DNA of 64,000 nucleotides from Synechococcus sp. CS-1328. GTDB taxonomy: Bacteria > Cyanobacteriota > Cyanobacteriia > PCC-6307 > Cyanobiaceae. Positions 1 to 13,581 of this stretch are shown piece after piece. The position numbers and the translations under genes are program-made. The DNA lies in the NCBI RefSeq assembly GCF_025128095.1, contig NZ_JAHLYT010000011.1, forward strand, positions 1 through 64,000. The letters are read 5' to 3'. Numbering within the stretch: the stretch's first letter is position 1; the number at the start of each line of letters is the position of its first letter. Below the pieces are notes generated by a model. The model did no database searches, was not told the origin of the DNA, and saw only the letters and a program-made list of their open reading frames with translations.

Positions 1-55
1 GGCGTCGCCGGCGACGCCGGGGGGGGCAGGGCGTCACCTGGCCGCGGCTCTGCTG

Positions 56-841
56 ATGCTGGCGGTGGCGCTGGCCCTGATTCTGTTGCTGCCCCTGCCT
101 GCCCTCGCTGTCACTCAGAGCTCAGCCCGGTCCGGCGTGAGCCTGCCCGAGCAGTTCGAACAGGCCATGGCCGCCAGCCGCGACGGCCGCTTCAGCGAAG
201 CCCTGCCCCTCTGGGATGGAGTGCTGGAGCAGGACCCCAGCCAGGCCGCGGCCTGGAGCAACCGCGGCAATGTGCGGCTGGCCCTGGGCGATCCGGAGGG
301 TGCCATCGAAGACCAGGGCCGGGCCATGGCGCTCGATCCGCTCAATCCCGATCCCCACCTCAACCGGGGAACTGCCGAGGAGGCATTGCAGCGCTGGCAG
401 GCCGCCGCCGACGACTACACCTGGATCCTGGAGCGGGATCCCGCTGACGCCTCGGCGCTCTACAACCTTGGCAACGTGCGTGGGTCCCAGGGCGACTGGA
501 CAGAGGCGCGCCGCTGTTACGACGCGGCAGACCTGGCCCGTCCCGGTTTCGCCATGGCCCGCTCCAGCGCCGCCCTGGCCGCCTTCCAGCTGGGGGATCT
601 CGAGACCGCCGAACGCCAGTTCAGGCAGCTGATCCGCCGCTACCCCCTGTTCGCCGATGCCCGCGCCGGTCTCACCGCCCTGCTCTGGCGGCAGGGGGCG
701 CAGGGGGAGGCCGAGAGCCACTGGGCGGCGGCCTCCGGTCTCGATCCGCGCTATCGCCAGGAAGAATGGCTGTTGCGGATACGGCGCTGGCCACCCGTGC
801 CCGTGCAGGCTCTGGCCCAGTTCCTGGCCCTGGCCTCCTGA
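56..841 (+). CDS. TPR-repeat secreted/lumenal protein
   Basis: The protein begins with a hydrophobic stretch ending in a plausible signal-peptidase site (PALA, about residue 18), followed by about five tetratricopeptide-type helical repeats between residues 30 and 240. One repeat has the typical ALYNLGN core. TPR proteins are usually scaffolds, so a periplasmic or thylakoid-lumen protein-interaction role is inferred. The frame stays open to the left edge of the window and codes further hydrophobic residues (HLAAALL) before this ATG, so the real start may lie upstream and the entry may be partial. It ends 11 bases before the next gene. The specific partner is unknown. Confidence 0.8.
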   Translation: MLAVALALILLLPLPALAVTQSSARSGVSLPEQFEQAMAASRDGRFSEALPLWDGVLEQDPSQAAAWSNRGNVRLALGDPEGAIEDQGRAMALDPLNPDPHLNRGTAEEALQRWQAAADDYTWILERDPADASALYNLGNVRGSQGDWTEARRCYDAADLARPGFAMARSSAALAAFQLGDLETAERQFRQLIRRYPLFADARAGLTALLWRQGAQGEAESHWAAASGLDPRYRQEEWLLRIRRWPPVPVQALAQFLALAS

Positions 842-852
842 CAACCACCTCG

Positions 853-2130
853 ATGCCCCTGCCCCTTGCCACCGGATCCGACACCACCCGTTCCACGACG
901 GATGGTTGCGGTGCCCATCCGCTGGCCGACTGGCAGGGTCTCGGCCTCGAGGCCAGCCTGGCCGAGGTGTTGCCGGAGCTGATTCAGCTGCGCCGTCACA
1001 TCCACCGCCATCCCGAGCTCAGCGGCCATGAGCAGCAGACCGCTGCCCTGGTGGCCGGCGAGCTGCGCCGCTGGGGCTGGCGGGTGCGTGAGGGGGTGGG
1101 CCGCACCGGTGTGCTGGCCGAACTGGGGCCTGAGGGGCCGGAGGTGCCTCTGGTGGCCCTGCGGGTCGATATGGACGCCCTGCCGGTGGAGGAGCGCACC
1201 GGCCTTGACTACGCCTCCACCCGCCAGGGGTTGATGCATGCCTGCGGCCACGATCTGCACACTGCCGTGGGGCTGGGGGTGGCGCACGTGCTGGCCCCCC
1301 TTGCCGGGCTGCTGACGGCGCGGGTACGGCTGCTGTTCCAGCCCGCCGAAGAGACGGCCCAGGGTGCGACCTGGATGCGGGCCGATGGCGCCATGGAGGG
1401 GGTGCAGGCCCTGTTCGGCGTGCACGTCTTCCCCAGCCTGGCGGTCGGTTCGATCGGGGTGCGCTGCGGCAGCCTCACCGCCGCAGCCGGAGAGCTGGAG
1501 GTGGAGGTGCTCGGGGAAGGGGGGCATGGCGCCCGCCCGCACCAGTCCACCGATGCCATCTGGATCGCGGCGCGGGTGGTGAGTGGTCTGCAGGAGGCGA
1601 TCAGCCGCCGGCTCGATGCCCTCCATCCTGTGGTGGTGAGCTTCGGCCGGATCGAGGGGGGCAAGGCCTTCAACGTGATCGCCGATCACGTGCGTCTGCT
1701 CGGCACCGTGCGCTGCCTCGATCTGGAGCTCCATGCCCAGCTGCCCGGCTGGATCGAGGACACGGTCCAGGCGCTCTGCCGGGGCCATGGCGGCGAGGCC
1801 CGGGTGCGCTACCGCTGCATCTCGCCGCCGGTGCACAACGATCCTGAACTCACCGAGCTGGTGGCGGAGGCCGCCACCGAGCTGCTGGGCCGCGACCAGG
1901 TGCGCTGGTTGGAGCAGCCCTCGCTGGGGGCGGAGGATTTTGCCGAGCTGCAGCAGGGCACCCGCGGCACCATGTTCCGCCTCGGGGTGGCGGGTGCCAC
2001 GGGGTGCACGCCCCTGCACAGCAACACCTTCGCGCCGGATGAAGCAGCCCTGGCGGTGGGGGTGAAGGTGCTCACCCTCAGCCTGCTGCGCTGGATGGAG
2101 CGCCAGGCCAGTGCCGGCCCGTTGGCATGA
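853..2130 (+). CDS. M20 family amidohydrolase (hippurate/IAA-amino acid hydrolase-like)
   Basis: A 425-residue zinc amidohydrolase of peptidase family M20, subfamily D. The family signatures are visible: HRHPELS near residue 35, DMDALPVEE, the metal-binding CGHDLHT, the catalytic FQPAEE and a C-terminal AEDF. It is expected to hydrolyse an N-acyl or aminoacyl amide; the natural substrate cannot be told from sequence. The reading frame extends upstream to 766, but that part overlaps the TPR gene, so the ATG at 853 is chosen. The stop overlaps the start of the next small gene by four bases (ATGA), implying translational coupling. Confidence 0.9.
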   Translation: MPLPLATGSDTTRSTTDGCGAHPLADWQGLGLEASLAEVLPELIQLRRHIHRHPELSGHEQQTAALVAGELRRWGWRVREGVGRTGVLAELGPEGPEVPLVALRVDMDALPVEERTGLDYASTRQGLMHACGHDLHTAVGLGVAHVLAPLAGLLTARVRLLFQPAEETAQGATWMRADGAMEGVQALFGVHVFPSLAVGSIGVRCGSLTAAAGELEVEVLGEGGHGARPHQSTDAIWIAARVVSGLQEAISRRLDALHPVVVSFGRIEGGKAFNVIADHVRLLGTVRCLDLELHAQLPGWIEDTVQALCRGHGGEARVRYRCISPPVHNDPELTELVAEAATELLGRDQVRWLEQPSLGAEDFAELQQGTRGTMFRLGVAGATGCTPLHSNTFAPDEAALAVGVKVLTLSLLRWMERQASAGPLA

Positions 2131-2360
2131 CGCTTCCTCCCGCTGGCTCGCCTGCCCGAACGGTCCGCCCGTTGCTGGCGCTGTCATCGCTTCTGCTGAT
2201 CCTGCTCGCTCTGGTGGCGCTGCTGCTGCGCCAGGGGGCAGACCGGATGCAGGCGATCCCGGCCCTGTTGATCGGGGTGGGGCTGCAGGCCTCCAGCCTG
2301 GTGGGCCGCCGCCGGCGTCGCGCCCAGCTGCTGGGTGACCTAAGACAGGACAATGGCTGA
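2127..2360 (+). CDS. Small two-helix membrane protein (DUF3188-like)
   Basis: A 77-residue protein with two hydrophobic helices, about residues 15-34 and 42-58, separated by a short polar turn, then an arginine-rich stretch (RRRRR) that should stay cytoplasmic. It resembles the small cyanobacterial DUF3188 proteins by size and pattern; this is recalled and was not searched. It overlaps the M20 gene upstream and the HEAT gene downstream by a few bases, so all three are probably one transcript. Function unknown. Confidence 0.65.
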   Translation: MTLPPAGSPARTVRPLLALSSLLLILLALVALLLRQGADRMQAIPALLIGVGLQASSLVGRRRRRAQLLGDLRQDNG

Positions 2361-2979
2361 CCCGATCGATCTCAATGCTCTGCGCCAGGCCATTGCCTCC
2401 GGCGATCCCAGCCGGGCGATGCCGGCACTGGCGGGGCTGAGGCAGGTGCCTGCTGAGCAGGCGATCCCCCTGCTGCTGCTGGGTCTGGAGCAGACCACCT
2501 TCATGATCCGCTCGCTCAGTTGCGCCGGCCTGGGGGTCAAACGCAACGATGCCGCCCGCCAGGCCCTGGTGCAGGCCCTTCAGCATGATGAGGATGCCAA
2601 TGTGCGCGCCGAAGCCGCCAATTCCCTGGTGAGCTACGGCCACGTTGAGGCCTGGCCTCTGGTGCGCCAAGCGTTTGTGGTGGATCACCAGTGGCTGGTG
2701 CGCTGCAGCATCCTCTCGGCCCTGGCGGAACATCCGGAGATGCCGGATGCCTGGCTGCTGGATCTTGCCCAGCTGGCGATCGCCGATGGCGACGGCACCG
2801 TGCGGGTGGGGGGTGCCGAGATCCTCGGACGGCTGGTGCAGAAGCCGGGCTTGCCATTGGCACCGGCCCCCTCTGCGGCCCAGTCCAGCGACGTGGCCCG
2901 TCGTCTGCTGGTGGAACTGCAGCAGGATCCCGACCATCGGGTCGTCGCGGCGGCCCTCAACGGTCTGCAGGGCAGCTGA
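2353..2979 (+). CDS. HEAT-repeat protein (PBS lyase HEAT-like)
   Basis: A 208-residue, mostly helical protein with about four HEAT-like repeats. Units such as NVRAEAANSL and TVRVGGAEIL have the D-x-x-V-R-x-x-A pattern of PBS-lyase HEAT repeats. In cyanobacteria such proteins include phycobilin lyase subunits and NblB-like factors for phycobilisome turnover, but many have no known role. No catalytic residues are recognisable, so only a protein-binding scaffold is proposed. Its start overlaps the preceding membrane-protein gene by 8 bases. Confidence 0.8.
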   Translation: MADPIDLNALRQAIASGDPSRAMPALAGLRQVPAEQAIPLLLLGLEQTTFMIRSLSCAGLGVKRNDAARQALVQALQHDEDANVRAEAANSLVSYGHVEAWPLVRQAFVVDHQWLVRCSILSALAEHPEMPDAWLLDLAQLAIADGDGTVRVGGAEILGRLVQKPGLPLAPAPSAAQSSDVARRLLVELQQDPDHRVVAAALNGLQGS

Positions 2980-3042
2980 TCAGCCGTGGCTCCGGCGCAG
3001 GACGCAGCGCCACTTCGTTTCAGCCTTGCTAGGTTTCCAAAG

Positions 3043-4612
<1,570 letters not shown>

Positions 4613-4634
4613 ATCAGGTCGATAGACCTTGCAG

Positions 4635-4657
4635 ACCCGGGTTTCCCCCGGGTTTTT
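4635..4657 (+). terminator. Intrinsic terminator of thiC
   Basis: A perfect 7-bp stem (ACCCGGG / CCCGGGT) with a 5-base loop is followed by a short T run, 22 bases after the thiC stop. Confidence 0.85.
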
Positions 4658-4841
4658 GATTGTCCCTGGATTTGTTGGCTATGAGCCAGAATTGGTTTTC
4701 TGTGCTCGTAGAGGTGAAGGGCACTGATCCGTTGTTGATGGGTTGGCCTGAATGATTGTCGTGACAGTTCTGCTTCCTGTTGGTCGATCAATGTTCATCG
4801 ATGGCGCTACCTGCGCCCTGCCTCCTGTTAGTGATGCCTTA

Positions 4842-4870
4842 CAAAAAAAGCCCCGCCTGAAGGCGGGGCT
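4842..4870 (-). terminator. Intrinsic terminator of tkt
   Basis: Read on the minus strand, a GC-rich hairpin (AGCCCCGCC / GGCGGGGCT) is followed by a run of seven or more T, 24 bases after the tkt stop. The 281 bases between thiC and tkt hold only this terminator and the thiC one; I see no gene between them. Confidence 0.9.
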
Positions 4871-4893
4871 GGGGGCTGGTCGGGGAAGAAAGA

Positions 4894-6900
4894 TCACCCC
4901 AGAGCTTTGGCCTTGGCCACCACGTTATCGACGGTGAAGCCGAACTTCTCCAGGCACACAGGCCCGGGGGCCGAGGCGCCGAAACGGTCGATCGAGACGG
5001 TGTCGCCATCGAGGCCCACGAATTTGTGCCAGCCAAAGGAGCTGGAGGCTTCCACCACCAGGCGTTTGCGCACGGCGGCAGGCAGCACGGTTTCGCGATA
5101 GGCGGCGTCCTGCTCCTCAAACAGTTCGACGCAGGGCATCGACACGACGCGCACGTTCTTGCCGTCGGCACGCAGCTGGGCGGCGGCCTTGGTGCAGAGC
5201 TCAAGCTCGGTGCCGGAGCCGATCAGGATCAGCTCGGGGGTGCCGTCGCTGTCTTCCAGGATGTAGCCACCCTTGGCCACAGCGGCGAGGCTGGAGCCTG
5301 CCTGGTTGGCCATGGCCTGACGGCTGAGGGCAAGCACGGTGGGGCGGTTGCGGTTGGTCACAGCCACCTGGTAGGCGCCGCTGGTTTCGTTGCCATCACC
5401 AGGGCGCATCACCAGCAGGTTGGGGATCGAGCGGAGGCTGGCGAGCGTTTCCACGGGCTGGTGGGTGGGACCGTCTTCGCCGAGGCCGATCGAATCGTGC
5501 GTCAGCACGTAGATCACACCCAGTTCACTCAGGGCCGAGAGGCGCATGGCGCCCACCATGTACCCCGCGAACACCAGGAAGGTGCCGCCATAGGGGATCA
5601 GACCACTGCCGTGATACGCAATGCCATTCAGGATCGCGGCCATGGCGTGCTCGCGCACACCGAAGTGGAGGTAGCGATTGCCTTCGCCGCCCTTCTGGAA
5701 GCTGGCCTCACCCTTGATGTCGGTGAGGTTGGAGTGGGTTAGGTCGGCGGAACCGCCGATCAGTTCGGGCAGGGCAGGGCCGATCGCGTTGAGGCAGTTG
5801 TAGGAGTGCTGCCGCGTGGCCAGACCCTTGTCGGCCACGGTGTAGGTCGGCAGCTTGGCGTCCCAGCCTTGGGGCAGTTCACCGCGCAACATCCGCTCGA
5901 ACTCGGCGGCTTCAGCCGGGTACTGGCTGCGGTAGTCGCTCAGGTTCGCGGTCCACTCCGCTTCAGCGGCTTCACCGCGGCTGATCGCCTGGCGCCAGTG
6001 GTCGTAGGCCTCTTGAGGTACTTCGAAAGCGCCGTAGCTCCAGTCGAGGGCCTTGCGGGTCAGCTCGGCTTCGTCGGCGCCGAGGGCTGCGCCGTGAACA
6101 CCGGCGGTGTTGGCCTTGTTGGGAGAGCCATAGCCGATCGTGGTGGTCACCTTGATCATCGACGGCTTGTCGGTGACCGCCTTGGCCTCTTCAATCGCCT
6201 TGGCGATGGCGGCCACATCGGTGTTGCCGTCGGGCACGTGAATCACATGCCAGCCATATGCTTCGTAGCGCTTCAGCACATCCTCGGTGAACGACACCGC
6301 GGTGTTGCCGTCGATGGTGATGTGGTTGTCGTCGTAGAGGGCAATCAGCTTGCCCAGGCCCAGGTGGCCGGCCAGGGAGGCGGCTTCGCTGCTGACGCCC
6401 TCCTGATGGCAGCCATCGCCCATGATCACGTAGGTGGTGTGATCAACAAGCGTGCAGCCGGGCTTGTTGAACTTGGCGGCCATATGAGCTTCGGCGATCG
6501 CCAGGCCCACCGCGTTGGAGATGCCCTGGCCCAGGGGGCCGGTGGTCACCTCAACTCCGGGAGTCTCGAAGGTTTCGGGGTGGCCCGGAGTCTTGGAGCC
6601 CCACTGGCGGAACTGCTTGATGTCGTCAATGCTCACCGAGTCGTAGCCGGTGAGGTGCAGCAGCGCGTACAGCAGCATGCAACCGTGGCCGGCCGAGAGC
6701 ACGAAGCGATCCCGGTTGAACCACTTCGGATTCCGGGGGTTGTGCTTCAGCACCTTGTCCCACAGGGCGAAGGCCATCGGTGCGCAGCCCATGGGCAGGC
6801 CGGGGTGGCCTGAGTTGGACTTGTTGATCGCGTCGACCGCCAGGAAGCGGATGCTGTTGATGCAGAGGCTTTCGACCGACGTGGGGGTGGCGACGACCAT
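4894..6900 (-). CDS. tkt: Transketolase
   Basis: A thiamine-diphosphate enzyme of the Calvin cycle and pentose phosphate pathway that transfers two-carbon units between sugar phosphates. At 668 residues it is full length. The TPP/Mg binding motif runs from GDGCHQEG to DDNHI around residues 155-190, and the pyrimidine-domain motif [15 protein letters not shown] lies near residue 470. It starts with [13 protein letters not shown]. It lies downstream of acpP and fabF on the same strand and ends at its own terminator. In a photoautotroph it works mainly in regenerating ribulose bisphosphate. Confidence 0.97.
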   Translation of the reverse strand: MVVATPTSVESLCINSIRFLAVDAINKSNSGHPGLPMGCAPMAFALWDKVLKHNPRNPKWFNRDRFVLSAGHGCMLLYALLHLTGYDSVSIDDIKQFRQWGSKTPGHPETFETPGVEVTTGPLGQGISNAVGLAIAEAHMAAKFNKPGCTLVDHTTYVIMGDGCHQEGVSSEAASLAGHLGLGKLIALYDDNHITIDGNTAVSFTEDVLKRYEAYGWHVIHVPDGNTDVAAIAKAIEEAKAVTDKPSMIKVTTTIGYGSPNKANTAGVHGAALGADEAELTRKALDWSYGAFEVPQEAYDHWRQAISRGEAAEAEWTANLSDYRSQYPAEAAEFERMLRGELPQGWDAKLPTYTVADKGLATRQHSYNCLNAIGPALPELIGGSADLTHSNLTDIKGEASFQKGGEGNRYLHFGVREHAMAAILNGIAYHGSGLIPYGGTFLVFAGYMVGAMRLSALSELGVIYVLTHDSIGLGEDGPTHQPVETLASLRSIPNLLVMRPGDGNETSGAYQVAVTNRNRPTVLALSRQAMANQAGSSLAAVAKGGYILEDSDGTPELILIGSGTELELCTKAAAQLRADGKNVRVVSMPCVELFEEQDAAYRETVLPAAVRKRLVVEASSSFGWHKFVGLDGDTVSIDRFGASAPGPVCLEKFGFTVDNVVAKAKALG

Positions 6901-6961
6901 GGGTGGCAGCTGAGGGATAAGGGGGAGAGGAATCCGTGGGCCGAGCCCGGGAGAGCTGGGA

Positions 6962-8212
6962 TCAGCTCATCCGACGGAAGGCGAGACAGACGTTGTGACC
7001 ACCGAAACCGAAGGAGTTCGAGAGCACCACGTTCAGCTTCTGTTCCCTGGCCTGATTGGGAACGACATCCAGATCACAGGCTGGATCCGGATTTTGGTAA
7101 TTGATCGTAGGGGGTACGAGGTCGTGGCCAATCGCCAGCACCGCCGCCACGGCTTCGATGCCGCCGCTGCCGCCGAGCAGATGGCCGGTCATCGACTTGG
7201 TGGAGCTCACCGGAATCCGGTAGGCGTGATCACCGAGGGCCGCCTTGATGGCCGAGGTCTCGTTGCTGTCATTGGCCTGGGTGCTGGTGCCGTGGGCATT
7301 GACGTAGTCGACCTGCTCGGGCTCGAGGCCGCCATCGCGCAGGGCAAGCCGCATGGCCTCGGCGCCACCGACGCCACCCGGAGATGGGGAGGTGATGTGA
7401 TGGGCATCACAGGTCATGCCGTAACCCACGACCTCGGCCAGGATTTCGGCGCCCCGGGCTTTGGCGTGTTCGAGGCTTTCCAGCACCAGGATGCCGGAGC
7501 CTTCGCCGATCACGAAACCGTTGCGCTCGGCGTCGAAGGGGCGGCTGGCGGTGGCGGGATCATCGTTGCGGAACGAGAGCGCCTTGGCGCTGGCAAAGCC
7601 AGCCACTCCCAGGGGAGTGATCGCCGATTCGGCGCCACCGCAGATCATCACGTCCGCCAGGCCCATCTGGATCAGGCGGTAGGCATCGCCGATGGCGTTG
7701 GAGCCGGCGGCGCAGGCCGTGGCCACGGCGCTGCTCGGACCCTTGGCCCCCAGGGCGATCGCCGCCAGGCCGGTGGCCATGTTGGGGATCATCATCGGCA
7801 CGCAGAAGGGGCTGACCCGATCCGGGCCGCGATCCTTGAGCACGTGCGCCTGGGTCTCCATCATCAGCAGACCGCCCACGCCGGAGCCGATCGCAACGCC
7901 GACGCGGTGCTGATTGCTCTCGTCGACCACGAGGCCGGCATGGCCCACGGCCTGTTTGGCCGCCACAACACCGAACTGGCAGAAACGGTCCCAGCGCTTG
8001 ACTTCCTTGGGCTCCAGCCAACCTTTGGAATCGAAGTTCTTGACTTCCGCGGCGAAGCGGCAGGCATGGCGCGCCGCATCGAACAGGGTGATCGGTGCCA
8101 CCCCATTGCGCGCTGCGCTCAACCCTTCCCAGTACTGGGAAACGTCATTACCGATCGGTGTGACCGCGCCGAGACCTGTGACGACGACGCGGTGGAATCC
8201 CTCCACCATCAA
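6962..8212 (-). CDS. fabF: 3-oxoacyl-ACP synthase II (KAS II)
   Basis: A condensing enzyme of fatty-acid elongation that joins malonyl-ACP to acyl-ACP. At 416 residues it has the thiolase-fold catalytic triad: Cys in TACAAGSNA (about residue 170), His in [11 protein letters not shown] (about 310) and His in KSMTGHLLG (about 345). The start is one of two adjacent ATG codons. It follows acpP with a gap of 5 bases, the classic acpP-fabF pairing, and precedes tkt. Confidence 0.97.
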   Translation of the reverse strand: MMVEGFHRVVVTGLGAVTPIGNDVSQYWEGLSAARNGVAPITLFDAARHACRFAAEVKNFDSKGWLEPKEVKRWDRFCQFGVVAAKQAVGHAGLVVDESNQHRVGVAIGSGVGGLLMMETQAHVLKDRGPDRVSPFCVPMMIPNMATGLAAIALGAKGPSSAVATACAAGSNAIGDAYRLIQMGLADVMICGGAESAITPLGVAGFASAKALSFRNDDPATASRPFDAERNGFVIGEGSGILVLESLEHAKARGAEILAEVVGYGMTCDAHHITSPSPGGVGGAEAMRLALRDGGLEPEQVDYVNAHGTSTQANDSNETSAIKAALGDHAYRIPVSSTKSMTGHLLGGSGGIEAVAAVLAIGHDLVPPTINYQNPDPACDLDVVPNQAREQKLNVVLSNSFGFGGHNVCLAFRRMS

Positions 8213-8217
8213 TCGCC

Positions 8218-8460
8218 TCAGGCTTGCTTGTCCAGGATGTACTTGACCGCATCACCAACGGTGGTGATGCCTTCAGCAGCCTCGTCGGGAATCTCGATGT
8301 CAAAGGCCTCTTCCAGGGCCATGACCAGCTCGACGGTATCGAGTGAGTCGGCGCCCAGATCGTTCTGGAAGTTGGATTCGGGCTTCACCTCGCCGGCGTC
8401 GACGCTGAGCTGCTCGGCAACGATCGAACGGACTTTCTCGAAGATCGCTTCCTGGGACAT
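8218..8460 (-). CDS. acpP: Acyl carrier protein
   Basis: An 80-residue acidic four-helix protein that carries growing acyl chains on a phosphopantetheine arm. The attachment serine sits in the canonical [10 protein letters not shown] motif near residue 39. The frame opens earlier (8484), but [11 protein letters not shown] at 8460 matches the usual N-terminus and length. It is the first gene of acpP-fabF-tkt and lies divergent from psaC. Confidence 0.97.
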   Translation of the reverse strand: MSQEAIFEKVRSIVAEQLSVDAGEVKPESNFQNDLGADSLDTVELVMALEEAFDIEIPDEAAEGITTVGDAVKYILDKQA

Positions 8461-8501
8461 GGCCGCTGGGGAGGGAGGCCGCATCCTACGGGTCGCCCTG
8501 A

Positions 8502-8870
<369 letters not shown>

Positions 8871-9023
8871 GTCGGGCTGGTCTGGGCGTGCCGCTGCGGC
8901 GACTCTGCCTTCCATTTCTGTTGCGACCACTCAGCTCTACAGCTGAATGAGTCACTTTCCAGCACTGCAGCAGAGGGGCTGCTCTTGCAGTGATGGATCA
9001 GAAGAATCGGCTCCCATAAGCTC

Positions 9024-9051
9024 AGCTCGGCCCATCGCCGGGCTTTTTTTT
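9024..9051 (+). terminator. Intrinsic terminator between psaC and glmS
   Basis: The stem AGCTCGGC / GCCGGGCT with a 5-base loop is followed by eight T residues. It ends psaC transcription and lies 24 bases before the glmS start codon, so glmS should have a promoter elsewhere or depend on read-through. Confidence 0.85.
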
Positions 9052-9075
9052 GCCCTTCCCGCTGCAGACGCCCCT

Positions 9076-11088
<2,013 letters not shown>

Positions 11089-11101
11089 GTCATCAAGTCA
11101 G

Positions 11102-12619
11102 TCAGCTGACCACGCGCAGATCGCTGCGGCCATAGCGATCCTCGAAGCGGACGATGTCGTCTTCCCCCAGGTACGGGCCGCTCTGCACCTCGATCAGCTC
11201 CACCGGGATCTTGCCCGGGTTGGTCAGGCGGTGCTTCGCACCCAGCGGGATGTAGGTGCTCTGGTTCTCCCCCACCAGCTCCTCCACGCCGTTTTTCTCC
11301 ACCATCGCCGTTCCCTGCACCACCACCCAGTGCTCGGCCCGGTGGTGGTGCATCTGCAGCGACAGGCTCGCGCCGGGCTTCACCTGGATCTTCTTCACCT
11401 GCCAGCGCTCCCCTTCCGTGACCCCGTCGTAGTGCCCCCAGGGGCGGTAGATGCGGCGGTGGGCCTTGCTTTCCGGCGCACCGGCCCGCTCCAGTAGTCC
11501 CACCACCGCTTTGACCTCCTGGGCCCGGTCCCGATGGGCCACCAGCACCACATCGTCCGTTTCCACCACCACCAGGTCGTCCACCCCCAGCCCCACCACC
11601 AGCCGGTGTTCGCTGCGCAGATAGCAGTTGCGGCTGTCCTGGCTGATCACCCGGCCCCGCAGCACGTTGCCGGCCTCGTCCTGGTCTCCGGTTTCCCACA
11701 GGGCGCTCCAGCTGCCCACATCGCTCCAGCCCGCCGCCAACGGCAGCACCGCCCCCAGCTTCGTCTTCTCCATCACCGCCACATCGATCGCCACGTTTGG
11801 GCAGCCGGCGAAGGCTTCCCGCTCCAGCCGCAGGAATTCCAGGTCGCTGCTGTCGTGCTCCAGGGCGGCCCGGCAGGCGCTCACCACCTCAGGGGCCAGC
11901 CGGTCCAGTTCCGCCAGGATCGAGCTGGCGCGGAACAGAAACATGCCGCTGTTCCAGGTGAAGTGGCCGCTGGCCAGAAACTGCTCGGCGGTGGCCCGAT
12001 CCGGCTTCTCCACGAACCGCCGGATCGGCAGGGGGGCCAGAATCGCCCCTGCCCCGCTCGCTTGGGTGGCGCTGGAGGTCCCAGCCGTGGCGTTGGACGG
12101 CATCGGCTCCTGGACCTCGGATTCGATATAGCCGTAGCCGGTTTCCGGAGCGCTCGGCACGATCCCGAAGGTGACCAGCTGGCCCGCCGCCGCCGCCGGC
12201 AGGCCCGCCAGCACCGTGGCGCGGAAGCGGACCGGATCACGGATCACATGGTCGGCCGCCAGCACCAGCAGCAGGGGGTCCTCTCCCCGGCTGGTGGCCT
12301 GCAGCGCCGCCACCGCCACCGCCGGTGCCGTGTTGCGTGCCACCGGTTCCAGCAGGATCGCCGCCGGCTCCACACCGATCTGGCGCATCTGCTCGGCCAC
12401 GATGAAGCGGTGGTCTTCGTTGCAGATCAACAGCGGCGCTGCCAGGCCCGGCAGACCCGCCAGCCGCTGCTGGGTCTGCTGCAGCAAGGTCTCCTCGGCA
12501 TCCCCAGCCAGGGCCCAGTACTGCTTGGGATAGCTCGCCCGCGACAGCGGCCACAGCCGCGTGCCCGTGCCGCCGCAGAGGATCACCGGCACGAGGGGGG
12601 CTGAGGAGGAGGGCGCCAT
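11102..12619 (-). CDS. Mannose-1-phosphate guanylyltransferase / mannose-6-phosphate isomerase
   Basis: A bifunctional type II enzyme supplying GDP-mannose for surface polysaccharide. The nucleotidyltransferase signature GGTGTRLWPLSR is near the N-terminus and FVEKPD lies in the middle. The C-terminal cupin (about residues 385-500) has the isomerase residues in YRPWGHYDGV and QMHHHRAEHW. The ATG at 12619 leaves a short leader before the catalytic loop; an ATG at 12655 is also possible. Homologues are called ManC, CpsB or XanB. It probably feeds the glycan genes further right in this window. Confidence 0.93.
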   Translation of the reverse strand: MAPSSSAPLVPVILCGGTGTRLWPLSRASYPKQYWALAGDAEETLLQQTQQRLAGLPGLAAPLLICNEDHRFIVAEQMRQIGVEPAAILLEPVARNTAPAVAVAALQATSRGEDPLLLVLAADHVIRDPVRFRATVLAGLPAAAAGQLVTFGIVPSAPETGYGYIESEVQEPMPSNATAGTSSATQASGAGAILAPLPIRRFVEKPDRATAEQFLASGHFTWNSGMFLFRASSILAELDRLAPEVVSACRAALEHDSSDLEFLRLEREAFAGCPNVAIDVAVMEKTKLGAVLPLAAGWSDVGSWSALWETGDQDEAGNVLRGRVISQDSRNCYLRSEHRLVVGLGVDDLVVVETDDVVLVAHRDRAQEVKAVVGLLERAGAPESKAHRRIYRPWGHYDGVTEGERWQVKKIQVKPGASLSLQMHHHRAEHWVVVQGTAMVEKNGVEELVGENQSTYIPLGAKHRLTNPGKIPVELIEVQSGPYLGEDDIVRFEDRYGRSDLRVVS

Positions 12620-12722
12620 GGGGAGGATCCCGCTGCAGTCGTGGGTTCGTTCCATTCAATCGGACCCGATGGCGTCTTGCCGCCCCGGCTGGCATCAGCC
12701 GTGCAGCCTCAGAGGTGCCGTC

Positions 12723-13265
12723 TCAGAGATCGAGCAGGCCCGGGGGCGGGGTAAGGCCGATCCAGCCCTGGGCGAGGTTCACCTCCGGAACGATCGCCTC
12801 CACGAAGGGAATCAGCAGGGGGCGAGCCGCCGTGTCTCCACCAGTGGTGCGTTCCACCTCGAGCAGATCGTTGCCGGCATGGATCAGGTCGCGCACGGTG
12901 CCGATCACCTCCCCGCTCGGCAGCAGCCGCACCTCCAGCCCCACCAGATCGAGCACGTGGAACTCGCCCTCCTCCAGCGGCGGACGGTCGCTGGAGGGCA
13001 CCAGCATCTCTTCGCCCACCAGCGCCTCGGCGGCTTCGCGGCTGTGGATGCCCTCAAAACACACCACGAACAGCTCCTTGCCCGGTAGCTGCCGGCCCCG
13101 TTGCAGCACCAGCTGCCGTGGCTGGCCCTGGCGGCCCTTCATCCAGCGGGCACCGGGGCGGGTGAATCGCTCCGGGAAATCGCTCAGGGGCAACACCCGC
13201 ACCTCCCCCTGCAGGCCCTGGGCGGCCACCACCCGACCCACCACGAGCATCTCGGTTTCGCTCAT
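12723..13265 (-). CDS. rimM: 16S rRNA processing protein RimM
   Basis: A 30S-subunit assembly factor. The N-terminal RimM barrel starts with [19 protein letters not shown] and carries the typical FPERF segment. A PRC-barrel follows, with DLVGLEV, GTVRDL and LLIPFV and a C-terminal [18 protein letters not shown]. The ATG at 13265 (MSETEM) is chosen because upstream in-frame codons run into the divergent ndhS promoter area. Length 180 residues, normal for the family. Confidence 0.93.
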   Translation of the reverse strand: MSETEMLVVGRVVAAQGLQGEVRVLPLSDFPERFTRPGARWMKGRQGQPRQLVLQRGRQLPGKELFVVCFEGIHSREAAEALVGEEMLVPSSDRPPLEEGEFHVLDLVGLEVRLLPSGEVIGTVRDLIHAGNDLLEVERTTGGDTAARPLLIPFVEAIVPEVNLAQGWIGLTPPPGLLDL

Positions 13266-13329
13266 CGCCTCTCTTGCCCCCGAACCCCCGATAATGACGC
13301 CACGCGCCGGCCCGATCCGGGCTTCTTCC

Positions 13330-13509
13330 ATGGCTGACCTTCCGATCCTGCCCGGCTCCACCGTGGTGGTGAACGATGCCCGCTCGATCTACAACGGCTA
13401 CCGGGGCTTTGTGCAGCGGATCAGCGGCAGCCGGGCGGCAGTCCTGTTTGAGGGCGGCAACTGGGACAAGCTCGTGACCATGCCCCTCACGGCCCTGGCT
13501 CAGGCCTGA
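13330..13509 (+). CDS. ndhS: NDH-1 subunit S (ferredoxin-binding, SH3-like)
   Basis: A 59-residue protein made of one SH3-like barrel. [23 protein letters not shown] and the highly conserved [11 protein letters not shown] match the NdhS/DUF3252 family. In cyanobacteria NdhS sits on the peripheral arm of the photosynthetic NDH-1 complex and helps dock reduced ferredoxin for cyclic electron flow. The frame is open further upstream, but [10 protein letters not shown] fits the family. It is divergent from rimM. Confidence 0.87.
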   Translation: MADLPILPGSTVVVNDARSIYNGYRGFVQRISGSRAAVLFEGGNWDKLVTMPLTALAQA

Positions 13510-13581
13510 CGCCTGCGCTCTGCCTGAGCCTCCCAGCCTGAACCTCCGTGTCGTGATCTGAGTGTCCTGCGGGCCGTGCCT

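Noticed and set aside
751-2937. A 728-codon open frame on the minus strand
   Set aside because: It is His/Gln/Gly-rich without any family signature and is antisense to clearly recognised M20 and HEAT genes. High GC content creates such shadows throughout.
5026-6913. Plus-strand frames of 238, 335 and 87 codons within tkt
   Set aside because: They are antisense to an intact transketolase gene and have no recognisable domain.
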